Source of the DNA: Glaciihabitans arcticus
GTDB lineage: Bacteria > Actinomycetota > Actinomycetes > Actinomycetales > Microbacteriaceae
DNA length: 64,000 nt
Assembly (NCBI RefSeq): GCF_004310685.1
Contig: NZ_SISG01000001.1
Location: 62,001-126,000 of the forward strand
Direction: 5' to 3'
The position numbers were made by a program, and so were the translations under genes. The notes beneath the pieces were generated by a model, which had not been told where the DNA came from, made no database searches, and was given only the letters and a program-made list of their open reading frames with translations. Below, piece by piece: positions 25,202-33,539 of this stretch (the first letter of the stretch is position 1; each line of letters starts with the position of its first letter).

Positions 25202-26151
25202 CCCGCGAGCAGCGCCCCGAACGTGCGGCGATAGGCGGTCGGGGTGGTCTGCAGCACCTTGAGGAAGTGGTGTCGCATGACCGCCGCGGTTCCGAAACCG
25301 GTGTCCTGAGCCACGGTCTCGAGCGAGTAATCCGTGGACTCGAGCAGCAACTGCGCGCGCATGATGCGCTGGCGGTTGAGCCAGGCGGCGGGTGTTGTGC
25401 CCATCTCCGCCCGGAAGCGCCGGGCGAAGGTGCGAGACGACATCAGCGCCTTGCGGGCGAGCTGGTCGACGGTGAGGTCCTCGTCGAGGTGCTCGAGCAT
25501 CCACTCGGCGACGAGGGCGAAGGAGTCGCTCGTGCACTCCTGCACGGGGGAGTCGATGTACTGCGACTGGCCGCCGTCGCGCTGCGGGGGAACGACCATG
25601 CGCCGGGCGATGACGTTGGTGGCTGCGGCCCCCAGCTCCTTGCGCACGATATGCAGCGCGGCGTCGATGCCTGCCGCCGTGCCCGCACTCGTGACGACGC
25701 GGCGGTCCTCGACGAACAGCACGTCGGGGTCGACGGTCGTGCCGGGGAACTCCGCTGCGAGGCGGTCAGTGTGCATCCAGTGGGTGGTGGCGCGGCGACC
25801 CTCGAGGATTCCGGCCTGCGCGAGCGCGAAGGCCCCGCTGCAGACGCTCAGCACCCACGCTCCACGCGCCTCGGCCGCACGGATCACGTCGAAGTAGCGG
25901 GGATCGATGTTCGACGTGTCGTGCGCGGGCACGGCGATGAGGTCGGCGTGCGCCGCGGCATCCAGGCCCTCGGTGATCATCATGTCGTAGCCCAGGCTCG
26001 TCCTGACGGGGCCGGAGTCTGCGGTGGCGATCGTGAACTCGAAGCAGGGTCCGCCCGACTCGCTGCGGTCGATGCCGAAGACCTCGCAGACCACGCCGAA
26101 TTCGAAGGGCGCGACGCCGGGCAGGGCGAGCAGGACGACGTTCTTCAACAT
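25198..26151 (-). CDS. GlxA-family transcriptional regulator (DJ-1/PfpI plus AraC HTH)
   Basis: A 317-residue protein. Residues 1 to about 190 form a DJ-1/PfpI amidase-like domain with the nucleophile-elbow cysteine in SVCSGAF (Cys104). The C-terminal 100 residues form an AraC-type double helix-turn-helix, with the conserved TPAAWLNRQR and DTGFGTAAVMRHHF segments. The ATG at 26151 has AAGGGG six bases upstream; the longer frame to 26247 covers the intergenic operator region and was rejected. The sensor half in this family usually binds a small molecule rather than acting as amidase. Its target may be the divergent small gene at 26234 (inference). Confidence 0.85.
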   Translation of the reverse strand: MLKNVVLLALPGVAPFEFGVVCEVFGIDRSESGGPCFEFTIATADSGPVRTSLGYDMMITEGLDAAAHADLIAVPAHDTSNIDPRYFDVIRAAEARGAWVLSVCSGAFALAQAGILEGRRATTHWMHTDRLAAEFPGTTVDPDVLFVEDRRVVTSAGTAAGIDAALHIVRKELGAAATNVIARRMVVPPQRDGGQSQYIDSPVQECTSDSFALVAEWMLEHLDEDLTVDQLARKALMSSRTFARRFRAEMGTTPAAWLNRQRIMRAQLLLESTDYSLETVAQDTGFGTAAVMRHHFLKVLQTTPTAYRRTFGALLAG

Positions 26152-26162
26152 AGAAACCCCTT

Positions 26163-26233
26163 GGCAGTAATGAGCCGATATGTGGCTAGTCTGCCACTGT
26201 CGGCAGTTTTTGCCAAGTCGTAGATTTACTGCC
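26163..26233. promoter_or_regulatory. Divergent operator region with inverted GGCAGTAA sites
   Basis: GGCAGTAA (26163-26170) and its exact reverse complement TTACTGCC (26226-26233) flank the gap between the regulator start and the small divergent gene. A shorter palindrome, CTGCCActgtCGGCAG-like, lies between. TAGATT (26221-26226) at -13 to -8 of the small gene overlaps the second site. This is the layout expected for binding of an AraC-type dimer and autoregulation. Confidence 0.4.
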
Positions 26234-26347
26234 ATGACCATTCTCATTGCAGCAATAATCCTGACGGCAGTCGCGGGAATCGCGGCGACAATTCGACAGA
26301 CGGTGCGGGATGGGTACCACCAGCAGCCCGTTCGCCCTCGGCGCTAG
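26234..26347 (+). CDS. Small single-pass membrane protein, 37 residues
   Basis: A short open frame, ATG at 26234 to TAG at 26345-26347. It encodes an N-terminal hydrophobic helix (ILIAAIILTAVAGIAATI) followed by a basic, polar tail (RQTVRDGYHQQPVRPRR). The one-helix-plus-VRDGY pattern looks like tiny hypothetical proteins I recall from Microbacteriaceae. No function is known to me. There is no Shine-Dalgarno site, but TAGATT at -13 to -8 could drive a leaderless message. It is divergent from the GlxA-type regulator and ends 147 bases before whiB. Confidence 0.5.
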   Translation: MTILIAAIILTAVAGIAATIRQTVRDGYHQQPVRPRR

Positions 26348-26412
26348 CGGTACCGCAACACGCCGCGCGTCGCAACCCTGATTAACCGGTCGAGGGTTTT
26401 ATCATCCACGAC

Positions 26413-26441
26413 TTGACTCTGGGGAACTACACCGGTGTAAT
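26413..26441 (+). promoter_or_regulatory. whiB promoter with overlapping palindromic operator
   Basis: TTGACT (26413-26418), a 17-base spacer and TGTAAT (26436-26441) form a good sigma-A-type promoter. The perfect 12-bp palindrome TACACCGGTGTA (26428-26439) covers the spacer end and most of the -10, a typical repressor position. A GGGGAG ribosome site precedes the ATG at 26495. Confidence 0.6.
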
Positions 26442-26494
26442 TATCTCTAACGCATCTCCGGCCACTCTCGGCCCCGGCGTGAAGGGGAGTCACC

Positions 26495-26857
26495 ATGGCG
26501 AACAGCGAGTACCGCTCCGCTACTGACGACGTCCCCGTTTCCGGTCCTCCGCGTGCGGCTGTACCCGACAACTGGTTCGTCGATCCCATACGCCTCGGCG
26601 TACCGGGCGTGCGCCAGCGGGTCGCCGAAGACGAGGACGAGGCTCTCGCCTGGCAGTCCGACTCACTCTGCGCGCAGACCGACCCCGAGGCGTTCTTCCC
26701 CGAAAAAGGCGGATCGACCCGCGAGGCCAAGAAGATCTGCGGCACCTGCGAGGTGCGCACCCAGTGCCTCGAGTATGCACTCGAGAACGACGAGCGCTTC
26801 GGCATCTGGGGCGGCCTCTCCGAGCGCGAGCGTCGCAAGCTTCGCAAGCGCGCCTGA
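26495..26857 (+). CDS. whiB2: WhiB-family iron-sulfur transcriptional regulator (WhiB2-like)
   Basis: A 120-residue Wbl protein. The four cluster-binding cysteines are Cys59, Cys82, Cys85 and Cys91 (C-x22-C-x2-C-x5-C), followed by the GIWGG turn (103-107) and a basic tail ERERRKLRKR. Wbl proteins bind a 4Fe-4S cluster and control transcription through the primary sigma factor. Position ahead of a glycosyltransferase, DUF3499 and manB matches whiB2/whmD/whiB of other actinobacteria, where it controls septation and cell division. The N-terminal 50 residues are longer than the Wbl core. The symbol rests on synteny and sequence pattern. Confidence 0.85.
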   Translation: MANSEYRSATDDVPVSGPPRAAVPDNWFVDPIRLGVPGVRQRVAEDEDEALAWQSDSLCAQTDPEAFFPEKGGSTREAKKICGTCEVRTQCLEYALENDERFGIWGGLSERERRKLRKRA

Positions 26858-26867
26858 ACTTATTTAA

Positions 26868-26942
26868 GGCCTGAAGGAAAAACTTCTTCAAGGCCTGAAG
26901 GTCTATTTATGGCCTGAGGGAAAAGCTTTGAGGGCCTGAAGG
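26868..26942 (+). repeat. Four short direct repeats GGCCTGAAGG downstream of whiB
   Basis: The core GGCCTGAAGG (third copy GGCCTGAGGG) occurs at 26868, 26892, 26911 and 26933, with spacings of 24, 19 and 22 bases. Three copies continue GGAAAA. Copies 1 and 2 can pair: GGCCTGAAG (26868-26876) with CTTC plus AGGCC (26886-26895), giving a 9-bp stem with one bulged A. It may act as terminator, attenuator or binding array after whiB. Confidence 0.6.
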
Positions 26943-27017
26943 AAAAGCATCGCCCCCAGTTCGCGGCGCATCCCGCACTCCGGAGCGTGTCAGGGCCCGC
27001 TAACAGGCTGGGCGACT

Positions 27018-27023
27018 TAGGCT
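27018..27023 (+). promoter_or_regulatory. Candidate -10 (TAGGCT) close to the glycosyltransferase start
   Basis: TAGGCT lies at -13 to -8 from the ATG at 27031. The AAGG touching the ATG is too close to serve as a ribosome site. This is consistent with a leaderless transcript. Confidence 0.3.
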
Positions 27024-27030
27024 CGCAAGG

Positions 27031-29874
27031 ATGCAACCCAGAGTCACAGTGATCCTCGTTGCCCGAAACGGCGCGCAGTATCTCGAACGCACCCTCGCTG
27101 CCCTAGCGCAGCAGACGCGTCGCCCCGACTCACTAGTCGTGGTGGACGCGGGTTCGAGCGACTCATCCGCAGCCCTTCTCACCGAAGCGCACCCCACCCA
27201 ATTCGTGGCGAGCGCAGGCCGCCCCACGTTCGGCGACTCGGTCATCCAGGGCCTGAAGGCTGCGGCCCCGACCGATTCGAACGACGACTGGCTCTGGCTC
27301 CTCGGTCACGACAACGCGCCGGCGCCACGAGCCCTGGCCGCCCTGCTCGGTGCCGTTGAGATCGCACCGTCGGTCGCGGTTGCCGGCCCGAAGCTGATGC
27401 GCTGGGATGCCCCCGACACCATCTCGTCGTACGGCGAGTCGATCACCGGCCTCGGCACGACCGTCGATCTCGTCTCGAACGAGCTGGACCAGGCCCAGCA
27501 CGATCGGCGCAGCGACCTGCTCGCCGTCGCCGCGGCAGGCATGCTCGTGCGCCGCCGGGTGTGGAACGAACTCGCCGGATTCGATCCCGCCCTCCCGCAC
27601 GTCGACGCGGCGCTCGACTTCTGCGTGCGCGTGCGCCTCGCCGGCCACCGCATCGTCGGTGTGCCCGCCGCGCATGTCGCGAGCGCCGGTGCGCCCGACC
27701 TGTTCGGCTCCCGGAGCGACGTGTCGAAGAGCGCCACCGCACGCCACGCGCGCGCAGCCCAGCTGCACCGCCGCCTGGTCTACGCCCCGGGCGCCGCGGT
27801 TCCGCTGCACTGGCTCACCCTGCTTCCCCTGGCCATCACGCGCTCGATCGCCCACCTGCTCACCAAGAACCCGGCGGCCATCGGCGGCGAGTTCTCCGCA
27901 GCCTTCGCTGCCCTGTTCGGTGCGGGTGTCGCGCCCGCCCGCCGCAACCTCCGTCGAACGCGCACGCTCGGCTGGGGCGCCATCACACCGCTCCGGATGC
28001 CCGCCGCCGAGGCCCGCGAACTGCGCGTCAATCGGCGCGAGGCCCTCGCGGTCGCGGAGGAGGGGGAAGCCCTGCGCCCCCGTGCCGGATTCCTCTCCGG
28101 CGGCGGCGCCTGGATCACCCTCGCCCTCGCCGCGGTCGGTGTGGTCATGTTCGGGCCGTACCTCAATGCGACCTCGCTCACCGGTGGCGGCCTGCTCCCG
28201 CTGAGCGCGACCGTGTCCGACCTGTGGACGAATGTGACCTATGGCTGGCACGAGATCGCGGGCGGCTTCACGGGAGCCGCTGACCCGTTTGCGTGGGTGC
28301 TCGCGGTGCTCGGCAGCCTCACCTTCTGGGCTCCCTCACTCAGCGTCGTGGCGCTCTATCTGGTCGCGCTTCCGCTCGCCGGCCTCGCGGCCTGGTGGTG
28401 CGCGGCCCGCATCACGGAGCGGGCCTGGGCTCCTGCCGTCGCCGCGATCGCGTGGGCGCTCGCCCCTCCCTTCCTCGCGGGCCTCATGGACGGCCGCCTC
28501 GGCGCGGTGATCGCCCACCTGCTGCTGCCGTGGTTCGTTCTCGCCCTGCTCGGGTCGACCCGTCGCTGGTCGAGTGCGGGAGCCGCTGCCCTGCTGTTCG
28601 CCGCGATCGTGGCGAGCGCGCCCATCCTCGCCCCTGCCATGGTGCTCGGCTGGATCGCCTGGGCCGCCGCGCACACCACGAGCATCCCGCGGCTGTTCGC
28701 GGTGCCGCTTCCCGCGGTGCTCCTCTTCGTCCCGCTCGTGGTGCAGCAGGTCGCGCGCGGCAACCCCCTCGCGATCCTCGCCGACCCCGGCGTGAGCGTG
28801 CTCAGCGGCTCGACGGTCGGCTGGCAGCTCGCCCTCGGAGCCCCCGCCGGGCAGCTGAACGGCTGGGCGGGCCTCGGGGCCCTGCTCGGCCTGCCGTCGC
28901 TCGTCGCGCCGATCGCCGTGGCAGTGCTGCTGCTCCCGCTCGCGGGACTCGCCGGCCTCGCGCTGTTCCTTCCGGGCCTGCGCCGTTCCATCCCGTCGCT
29001 CGCCGTCGCGCTCGTCGGCTTCGTCACAGCGGTCTTCTCGACGCACCTCTCGGTCGCCTTCGCCGGCTCGGACAGCGTCACGGTGTGGGCGGGTTCCGGC
29101 CTCAGCGTGTACTGGCTCGGGCTCGTCGGAGCCGCGGCCGTCGCCCTCGACACCCTGCGTCGCGCCGCCGTCGCCCCCGCACTCGCCGCGAGCTTCGCCC
29201 TGCTCGTCCTTGCGGTGCCACTGCTCGTCGCGCCACTGCAGGGCACCACCGTGGTGACCAAGGGCAACGGGCGCATCCTGCCCGCGCTGGTCACGGCGGA
29301 GGCCGCCGCTCGTCCGACGCTCGGCACCCTCGAACTCGTGCCGCAGGCCGACGGCTCGCTCGCCGCCACCCTGCACCGCGGCGCCGGCGCCACCCTCGAC
29401 GACTACTCGACCCTCGCCTCGACGGCCACCGATGCGGGCGCGGCGCGCGAACGCATCGCTGTGCTCGCCGGCAACCTCGCCTCGCGCAGCGGCTACGACT
29501 CGATCGCAGAGCTCGACGCCCTCGGCATCGGCTTCATCCTCGCCCCCGATACCGCGCCGGGCGACAGCACCGAGGCCCGCACCGTGCGCAGCCGAGCCGG
29601 CGAGGCACTCGACGCCAACCCGATCTTCACCGCGGTGGGGGAGTCGTCGAACGGATTCCTCTGGCGCTACGACGGGGCGGCGACCGACGCCGAGCGGCAG
29701 CCCGAGCAGGGGGCGACGACCCCCGTCGGGCTCGCGATCCTGCTCACCCAGTCGATTGTTCTCGTCATGGCGCTGCTTCTCGCCGTGCCCACCTCGCGTC
29801 GCCGTCGCTCCACCTCGACCACAGACGACGAGCCCGACACTGACGCCGAGTTCGAGGAGGACGACAATGTCTGA
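27031..29874 (+). CDS. Large GT2 glycosyltransferase with C-terminal multi-pass membrane region
   Basis: A 947-residue protein. Residues 1 to about 250 form a GT-A family 2 domain: VTVILVARNG, VVVDAGSSDSS, and an LLGHDNAP segment where many GT2 enzymes have a DxD. The rest has about ten membrane helices, then a periplasmic domain around residues 750-890, one more helix and an acidic tail. This architecture and its place between whiB and a DUF5719 protein are common in actinobacteria. It probably transfers a sugar from a nucleotide or polyprenyl donor onto an envelope polymer. Its substrate is not known. Its stop overlaps the next start by eight bases. Confidence 0.8.
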   Translation: MQPRVTVILVARNGAQYLERTLAALAQQTRRPDSLVVVDAGSSDSSAALLTEAHPTQFVASAGRPTFGDSVIQGLKAAAPTDSNDDWLWLLGHDNAPAPRALAALLGAVEIAPSVAVAGPKLMRWDAPDTISSYGESITGLGTTVDLVSNELDQAQHDRRSDLLAVAAAGMLVRRRVWNELAGFDPALPHVDAALDFCVRVRLAGHRIVGVPAAHVASAGAPDLFGSRSDVSKSATARHARAAQLHRRLVYAPGAAVPLHWLTLLPLAITRSIAHLLTKNPAAIGGEFSAAFAALFGAGVAPARRNLRRTRTLGWGAITPLRMPAAEARELRVNRREALAVAEEGEALRPRAGFLSGGGAWITLALAAVGVVMFGPYLNATSLTGGGLLPLSATVSDLWTNVTYGWHEIAGGFTGAADPFAWVLAVLGSLTFWAPSLSVVALYLVALPLAGLAAWWCAARITERAWAPAVAAIAWALAPPFLAGLMDGRLGAVIAHLLLPWFVLALLGSTRRWSSAGAAALLFAAIVASAPILAPAMVLGWIAWAAAHTTSIPRLFAVPLPAVLLFVPLVVQQVARGNPLAILADPGVSVLSGSTVGWQLALGAPAGQLNGWAGLGALLGLPSLVAPIAVAVLLLPLAGLAGLALFLPGLRRSIPSLAVALVGFVTAVFSTHLSVAFAGSDSVTVWAGSGLSVYWLGLVGAAAVALDTLRRAAVAPALAASFALLVLAVPLLVAPLQGTTVVTKGNGRILPALVTAEAAARPTLGTLELVPQADGSLAATLHRGAGATLDDYSTLASTATDAGAARERIAVLAGNLASRSGYDSIAELDALGIGFILAPDTAPGDSTEARTVRSRAGEALDANPIFTAVGESSNGFLWRYDGAATDAERQPEQGATTPVGLAILLTQSIVLVMALLLAVPTSRRRRSTSTTDDEPDTDAEFEEDDNV

Positions 29875-31405
29875 GATCGAGCCCGTGCAAGAAACCGTCG
29901 TGGAACCCGCCGTGGAGACCACGAGCCCGCCCTCCGCTCGAGCCGGGCGCGGAGCAGCCCTCGTCGGCGCGCGCATCGTCTCGGGCACGGTCGGCCTGGC
30001 CGTTGCCGCGGTGGCGATACTCGGGGCGACGTTCATCTCGCTGCCGGGCATCCAGTCGACAGCGCCCTCGGTCGACGTGATTCCGGTGCCCACGGCGCAG
30101 CTGCGCGTGTGCGCGGGCGGAGTGTTGCGACTCGGGGACGAGTCGGGCCAGGACGCCACCAACGCGACGGCGATCGGCCGCCCCGTTGTAGAGTTCCGTT
30201 CGACCGGCGACGTGGACACCGCGGATCTCGCACAGTCCGACAGCCCGGAATCGTCATCCCGTGCCGCGCCGACCGTGCTGAGCGCCGCGCCTGGCGAGGC
30301 CGACCCGAACGCCGCAGTGCTGCTTGCCGGCAGCCAGTCGCAGCTCGTCAACAGTGGCGACTTCGTCGGCTTCGCAACGGCAGAGTGCACGGGTGCGGCG
30401 ACCGACTCCTGGCTCGTCGGCGGTTCTGCCGAGGTCGGTCGCACCACCCTCATCACCCTCGCCAACCCGACCGAGGTCGTCTCCGAGGTGACCCTCGAGA
30501 TCTTCGGCGCGGACGGCGCCATCGCCGCTCCCGGCGCCTCGGGCATCGTCGTCCAGCCGCAGTCACAGCGGGTGCTCTCGCTCGCGAGCTTCGCGCCCGG
30601 GCTCGCCTCGCCGGTCATCCACGTCACGGCGACAGGCGGTGCCGTGGTCGCCAACCTGCAGCAGTCGGTCGTGCGCGGCCTCACAACCGGCGGCGTCGAC
30701 ATCGTCGGTGCGACGGCCGCCCCGGCCAAGTCGCAGGTCATCCCCGGCCTCACTGTTCTCGGCTCGGAGGACCTCGAGAGCTCGCTCGCACAGGACGGCA
30801 ACGAGGACCTTGCGACGAGCCTGCGGGTCTACGTTCCCGGCGACGACGCCATCGACGAGGGTTCGGTCGGCGCCACCGTCAACATCGTCTCCTCCGACGG
30901 CGTGGGCACAGGTGCGTCGTTCACGGCCGACGTCGAGATCGGCCGCGTCACCGAGGTGCCGGTCGAGGGGCTGCTCGACGGCACCTACACGGTCACCGTC
31001 TCGTCGAGCGTGCCGATCGTCGCCGGCCTCCGCGCCTCGACCGTCGCTCCCGCGCAGGGGCTCTTGCCTGCGACATCCGACTTCGCCTGGCTGGGCGCGA
31101 CCACCAGGCTCGGCGGCGACACGCTCCTCACCGTCGCCGACGGCCCGCAGCCGGTTCTGCACCTGTCCAACCCGGGCGCATCCACGATCACCGTCGACGT
31201 CGCTGAATTGGATGGCACGAGCTCGACCGTCACGGTGAGCGCACGGTCATCGGCCACCACGCCGGTGAACCCGGGCAGCGCGTACCGTCTCTCGGGATTC
31301 AGCGCGCTCTACGCTGCGGTGAGCTTCGCGGCACCGGGGCAGTTGGGCGGCTACGGGGTTCAGCCGCCGGCGCTGTCCTCGAGCGCGGTCACGATCTTCC
31401 CGTAA
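29867..31405 (+). CDS. DUF5719 family secreted/membrane-anchored protein
   Basis: The ATG at 29867, overlapping the glycosyltransferase stop, gives 512 residues; the open frame back to 29432 is out of frame inside that gene. A short acidic cytosolic start is followed by one membrane helix around residues 35-60 and a large extracytoplasmic part rich in beta-strand, Ser, Thr and Val. I assign DUF5719 from the repeated LxNPTxxxSEVTLEIFG-type strands and the gene order, not from a profile search. Overlap and shared position suggest that it works with the glycosyltransferase in the envelope. Confidence 0.7.
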   Translation: MSEIEPVQETVVEPAVETTSPPSARAGRGAALVGARIVSGTVGLAVAAVAILGATFISLPGIQSTAPSVDVIPVPTAQLRVCAGGVLRLGDESGQDATNATAIGRPVVEFRSTGDVDTADLAQSDSPESSSRAAPTVLSAAPGEADPNAAVLLAGSQSQLVNSGDFVGFATAECTGAATDSWLVGGSAEVGRTTLITLANPTEVVSEVTLEIFGADGAIAAPGASGIVVQPQSQRVLSLASFAPGLASPVIHVTATGGAVVANLQQSVVRGLTTGGVDIVGATAAPAKSQVIPGLTVLGSEDLESSLAQDGNEDLATSLRVYVPGDDAIDEGSVGATVNIVSSDGVGTGASFTADVEIGRVTEVPVEGLLDGTYTVTVSSSVPIVAGLRASTVAPAQGLLPATSDFAWLGATTRLGGDTLLTVADGPQPVLHLSNPGASTITVDVAELDGTSSTVTVSARSSATTPVNPGSAYRLSGFSALYAAVSFAAPGQLGGYGVQPPALSSSAVTIFP

Positions 31406-31840
31406 TTAGAAGTGGCGGAAGCGCTCGGGCGCAAGGTCCCACGGATCCTTGCCGAGCAGTTCGGCGACCGCCCGGAAGACGCACGACTCGATCATCATGC
31501 GGCGGTGCAGGTCGTCGTAGCGGTGCAGGCGCGAGAGGCGCTCGACCGGCAGGCGGTACAGGATCACCCGGCGCTCGTCGGCGAGCACCCGCCAGCGGTC
31601 CACACCGGATGAGCGGCCGAGGTCCGAGGGAAGACCCGCGACCTCGAACGAGACCCCCGAGAGCTCCTGGGGCCACAGATCCTTGAGGTATTCGGCGGTC
31701 GAGGCGACGGTCATGTCGAAGAGGTCGGCCCGGCTGCGCAAGAGCGGCAGCAGGGGGCCGGTCACGGCGGCGCGGATGCCGCGTCCGTGCCTGTCGCGGG
31801 CGAGACCCCGAGCGGAGCCGCTGCGCCTCGTCCTTACCAT
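31406..31840 (-). CDS. Metallopeptidase-family protein (zincin-like), HExxH motif absent
   Basis: A 144-residue protein whose pattern GPLLPLLRSRADLFD plus a VILYRLPVERL strand and a C-terminal helix (IESCVFRAVAELLG) resembles the small actinobacterial metallopeptidase-family protein encoded beside DUF3499 and manB. The helix that carries HExxH in catalytic members reads LHRRMMIESCVF here, so zinc catalysis is unlikely. It is transcribed against its neighbours, as in mycobacteria. The role is unknown; the family name is inherited. Confidence 0.6.
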   Translation of the reverse strand: MVRTRRSGSARGLARDRHGRGIRAAVTGPLLPLLRSRADLFDMTVASTAEYLKDLWPQELSGVSFEVAGLPSDLGRSSGVDRWRVLADERRVILYRLPVERLSRLHRYDDLHRRMMIESCVFRAVAELLGKDPWDLAPERFRHF

Positions 31841-31903
31841 GGGGCCAGTCTATTCGGCGAGGCTGCGCGCCCGCCGCCCGCGGAGTTCTAGGCTGGGGGC
31901 ACA

Positions 31904-32110
31904 ATGACCGGCAGACCCTGTAGCAAAGTCGCGTGCAACAACGACGCGGTGGCGACGCTCACCTACGTCTACGCCGACTCCATGGCCGTGCTCGGGCCGC
32001 TCAGCCGCAGCGCCGAACCGCACAGCTACGACCTGTGCACGAGGCACGCCGAGACCCTCAAGGTGCCGCAGGGGTGGCAGGTTATCCGTCATGTAGTTTT
32101 GGGGGCATGA
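31904..32110 (+). CDS. DUF3499 family small protein
   Basis: A 68-residue protein with the conserved start RPCSKVACNNDAVATLTYVY, Cys8/Cys12, and the C-terminal YDLCTRHAETL segment. The paired cysteines and final CxxH could bind a metal. DUF3499 proteins sit immediately before manB across actinobacteria, as here, with an ATGA overlap. Function is unknown. Confidence 0.85.
   Translation: MTGRPCSKVACNNDAVATLTYVYADSMAVLGPLSRSAEPHSYDLCTRHAETLKVPQGWQVIRHVVLGA
32094..32099 (+). promoter_or_regulatory. Possible internal -10 (TAGTTT) before manB
   Basis: TAGTTT lies at -13 to -8 from the manB ATG, inside the end of the DUF3499 gene. It could give manB its own leaderless transcript, but the ATGA overlap also allows simple translational coupling. 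Confidence 0.25.
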
Positions 32111-33528
32111 GCCCCACCCCGATCGACCTGAGCCAGTTCGTCAAAACATACGACGTTCGGGGGCTGGTCGGATCCCAGCTCACCGCGGAGGTCGTAGAGG
32201 CTCTCGCCGCCGCATTCGTCGACGAGGTAGACGGTGCGGGCTCCGACGTGATCGTCGGCCACGACATGCGCGACTCCTCACCCGAGTTCGCCGAAGCCTT
32301 CGCGCGCGGAGCCCAGGCGCGCGGCGCGAACGTCGTATCGATCGGCCTGTGCTCCACCGACGAGACCTACTTCGCCTCGGGCACGTTGAACGCCCCAGCC
32401 GCCATGTTCACCGCCTCGCACAACCCGGCCACCTACAACGGCATCAAGTTCAGCCGCGCTGGCGCACAGGGCATCAGCCTCGACACCGGGCTGGCGGCGA
32501 TCCGGGATGGGGCCTCGGCCTATCTCTCCACGGGTATCACCCCGGCTCCCGTCGCGGGTGGCTTTCGGCAGCTCGACGTGGTTGCCGGGTATGGCGAATA
32601 CCTGCGGGGAATGGTGGAGCTCGGTGACATCCGGCCCCTGAGAATCGTCGTGGACGCCGGCAACGGCATGGGCGGGCTCACCGTGCCGGCCGTGCTGGGC
32701 ACCGCCGCCGGGCTGCCCGCGCTGCCGCTCGAAATCATTCCGCTGTACTTCGACCTCGACGGGACCTTCCCGAACCACGAGGCCAACCCGCTCGAGCCCG
32801 CCAACCTCGTCGACCTGCAGAACGCCGTCGTGGAACACGGCGCCGACCTCGGGCTCGCCTTCGACGGCGACGCCGACCGCTGCTTCGTCGTCGACGAGCT
32901 CGGCCATCCGGTCGGCCCCTCTGCCGTCGCCGCGATCGTCGCGCTGCGCGAGATCACCCGCGTACGCGCTGCCACGCCGGATGCGGACATCGTCGTGCTG
33001 CACAACCTCATCACCTCGCGCATCGTCGCCGAGACGATCGAGGCCGCGGGTGCGACGGCCGTGCGCACCAAGGTCGGGCACTCGCTCATCAAGGACCAGA
33101 TGGCCGCGACCGGTGCGATCTTCGGCGGCGAGCACTCGGCGCACTACTACTTCCGTGACTTCTGGGGTGCGGACAACGGCATGCTCGCGGCGATGCACAT
33201 CATCGCCGAGTTCGGGCACTACGACGGTCCGCTCTCCGAACTGGGCACGAGATTCACGCCCTACGCGCTGAGCGGCGAGATCAACACAACGGTCGCCGAC
33301 GTGCCCTCCGCCTACTCGCGCATCGTGGAGGCGTTCGCATCCACCGCCGAGTTCGACGAGTTCGACGGGCTGACCGTGACCGGCAACCAGGTTCAGGATG
33401 ACGCGTTCTGGTGGTTCAGCGTGCGACCCTCCAATACCGAGCCCCTGTTGCGCCTCAACGTGGAAGCCGCGACACGCGCCGACATGGAGCGCATCCGCGA
33501 CCGGGTGCTCGCGCTCATCCGCGCCTGA
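32107..33528 (+). CDS. manB: Phosphomannomutase/phosphoglucomutase
   Basis: A 473-residue alpha-D-phosphohexomutase starting at the ATG at 32107, which overlaps the DUF3499 stop. The active-site phosphoserine is Ser104 in TASHNP (102-107). The metal loop DGDADR (about 253-258), a sugar-specificity GGEHSAHYYF segment and the phosphate-binding RPSNTEP near the end are all present. It interconverts mannose-6-phosphate and mannose-1-phosphate (or the glucose pair) for GDP-mannose. Together with manA (20650) it supplies mannosyl envelope glycans. Confidence 0.92.
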   Translation: MSPTPIDLSQFVKTYDVRGLVGSQLTAEVVEALAAAFVDEVDGAGSDVIVGHDMRDSSPEFAEAFARGAQARGANVVSIGLCSTDETYFASGTLNAPAAMFTASHNPATYNGIKFSRAGAQGISLDTGLAAIRDGASAYLSTGITPAPVAGGFRQLDVVAGYGEYLRGMVELGDIRPLRIVVDAGNGMGGLTVPAVLGTAAGLPALPLEIIPLYFDLDGTFPNHEANPLEPANLVDLQNAVVEHGADLGLAFDGDADRCFVVDELGHPVGPSAVAAIVALREITRVRAATPDADIVVLHNLITSRIVAETIEAAGATAVRTKVGHSLIKDQMAATGAIFGGEHSAHYYFRDFWGADNGMLAAMHIIAEFGHYDGPLSELGTRFTPYALSGEINTTVADVPSAYSRIVEAFASTAEFDEFDGLTVTGNQVQDDAFWWFSVRPSNTEPLLRLNVEAATRADMERIRDRVLALIRA

Positions 33529-33539
33529 GGCGGCCGGTC

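Noticed and set aside
27251-27260. A fifth GGCCTGAAGG inside the glycosyltransferase gene
   Set aside because: It encodes the GLK part of a conserved-looking helix and lacks the spacing and AAAA tail of the array; probably chance.
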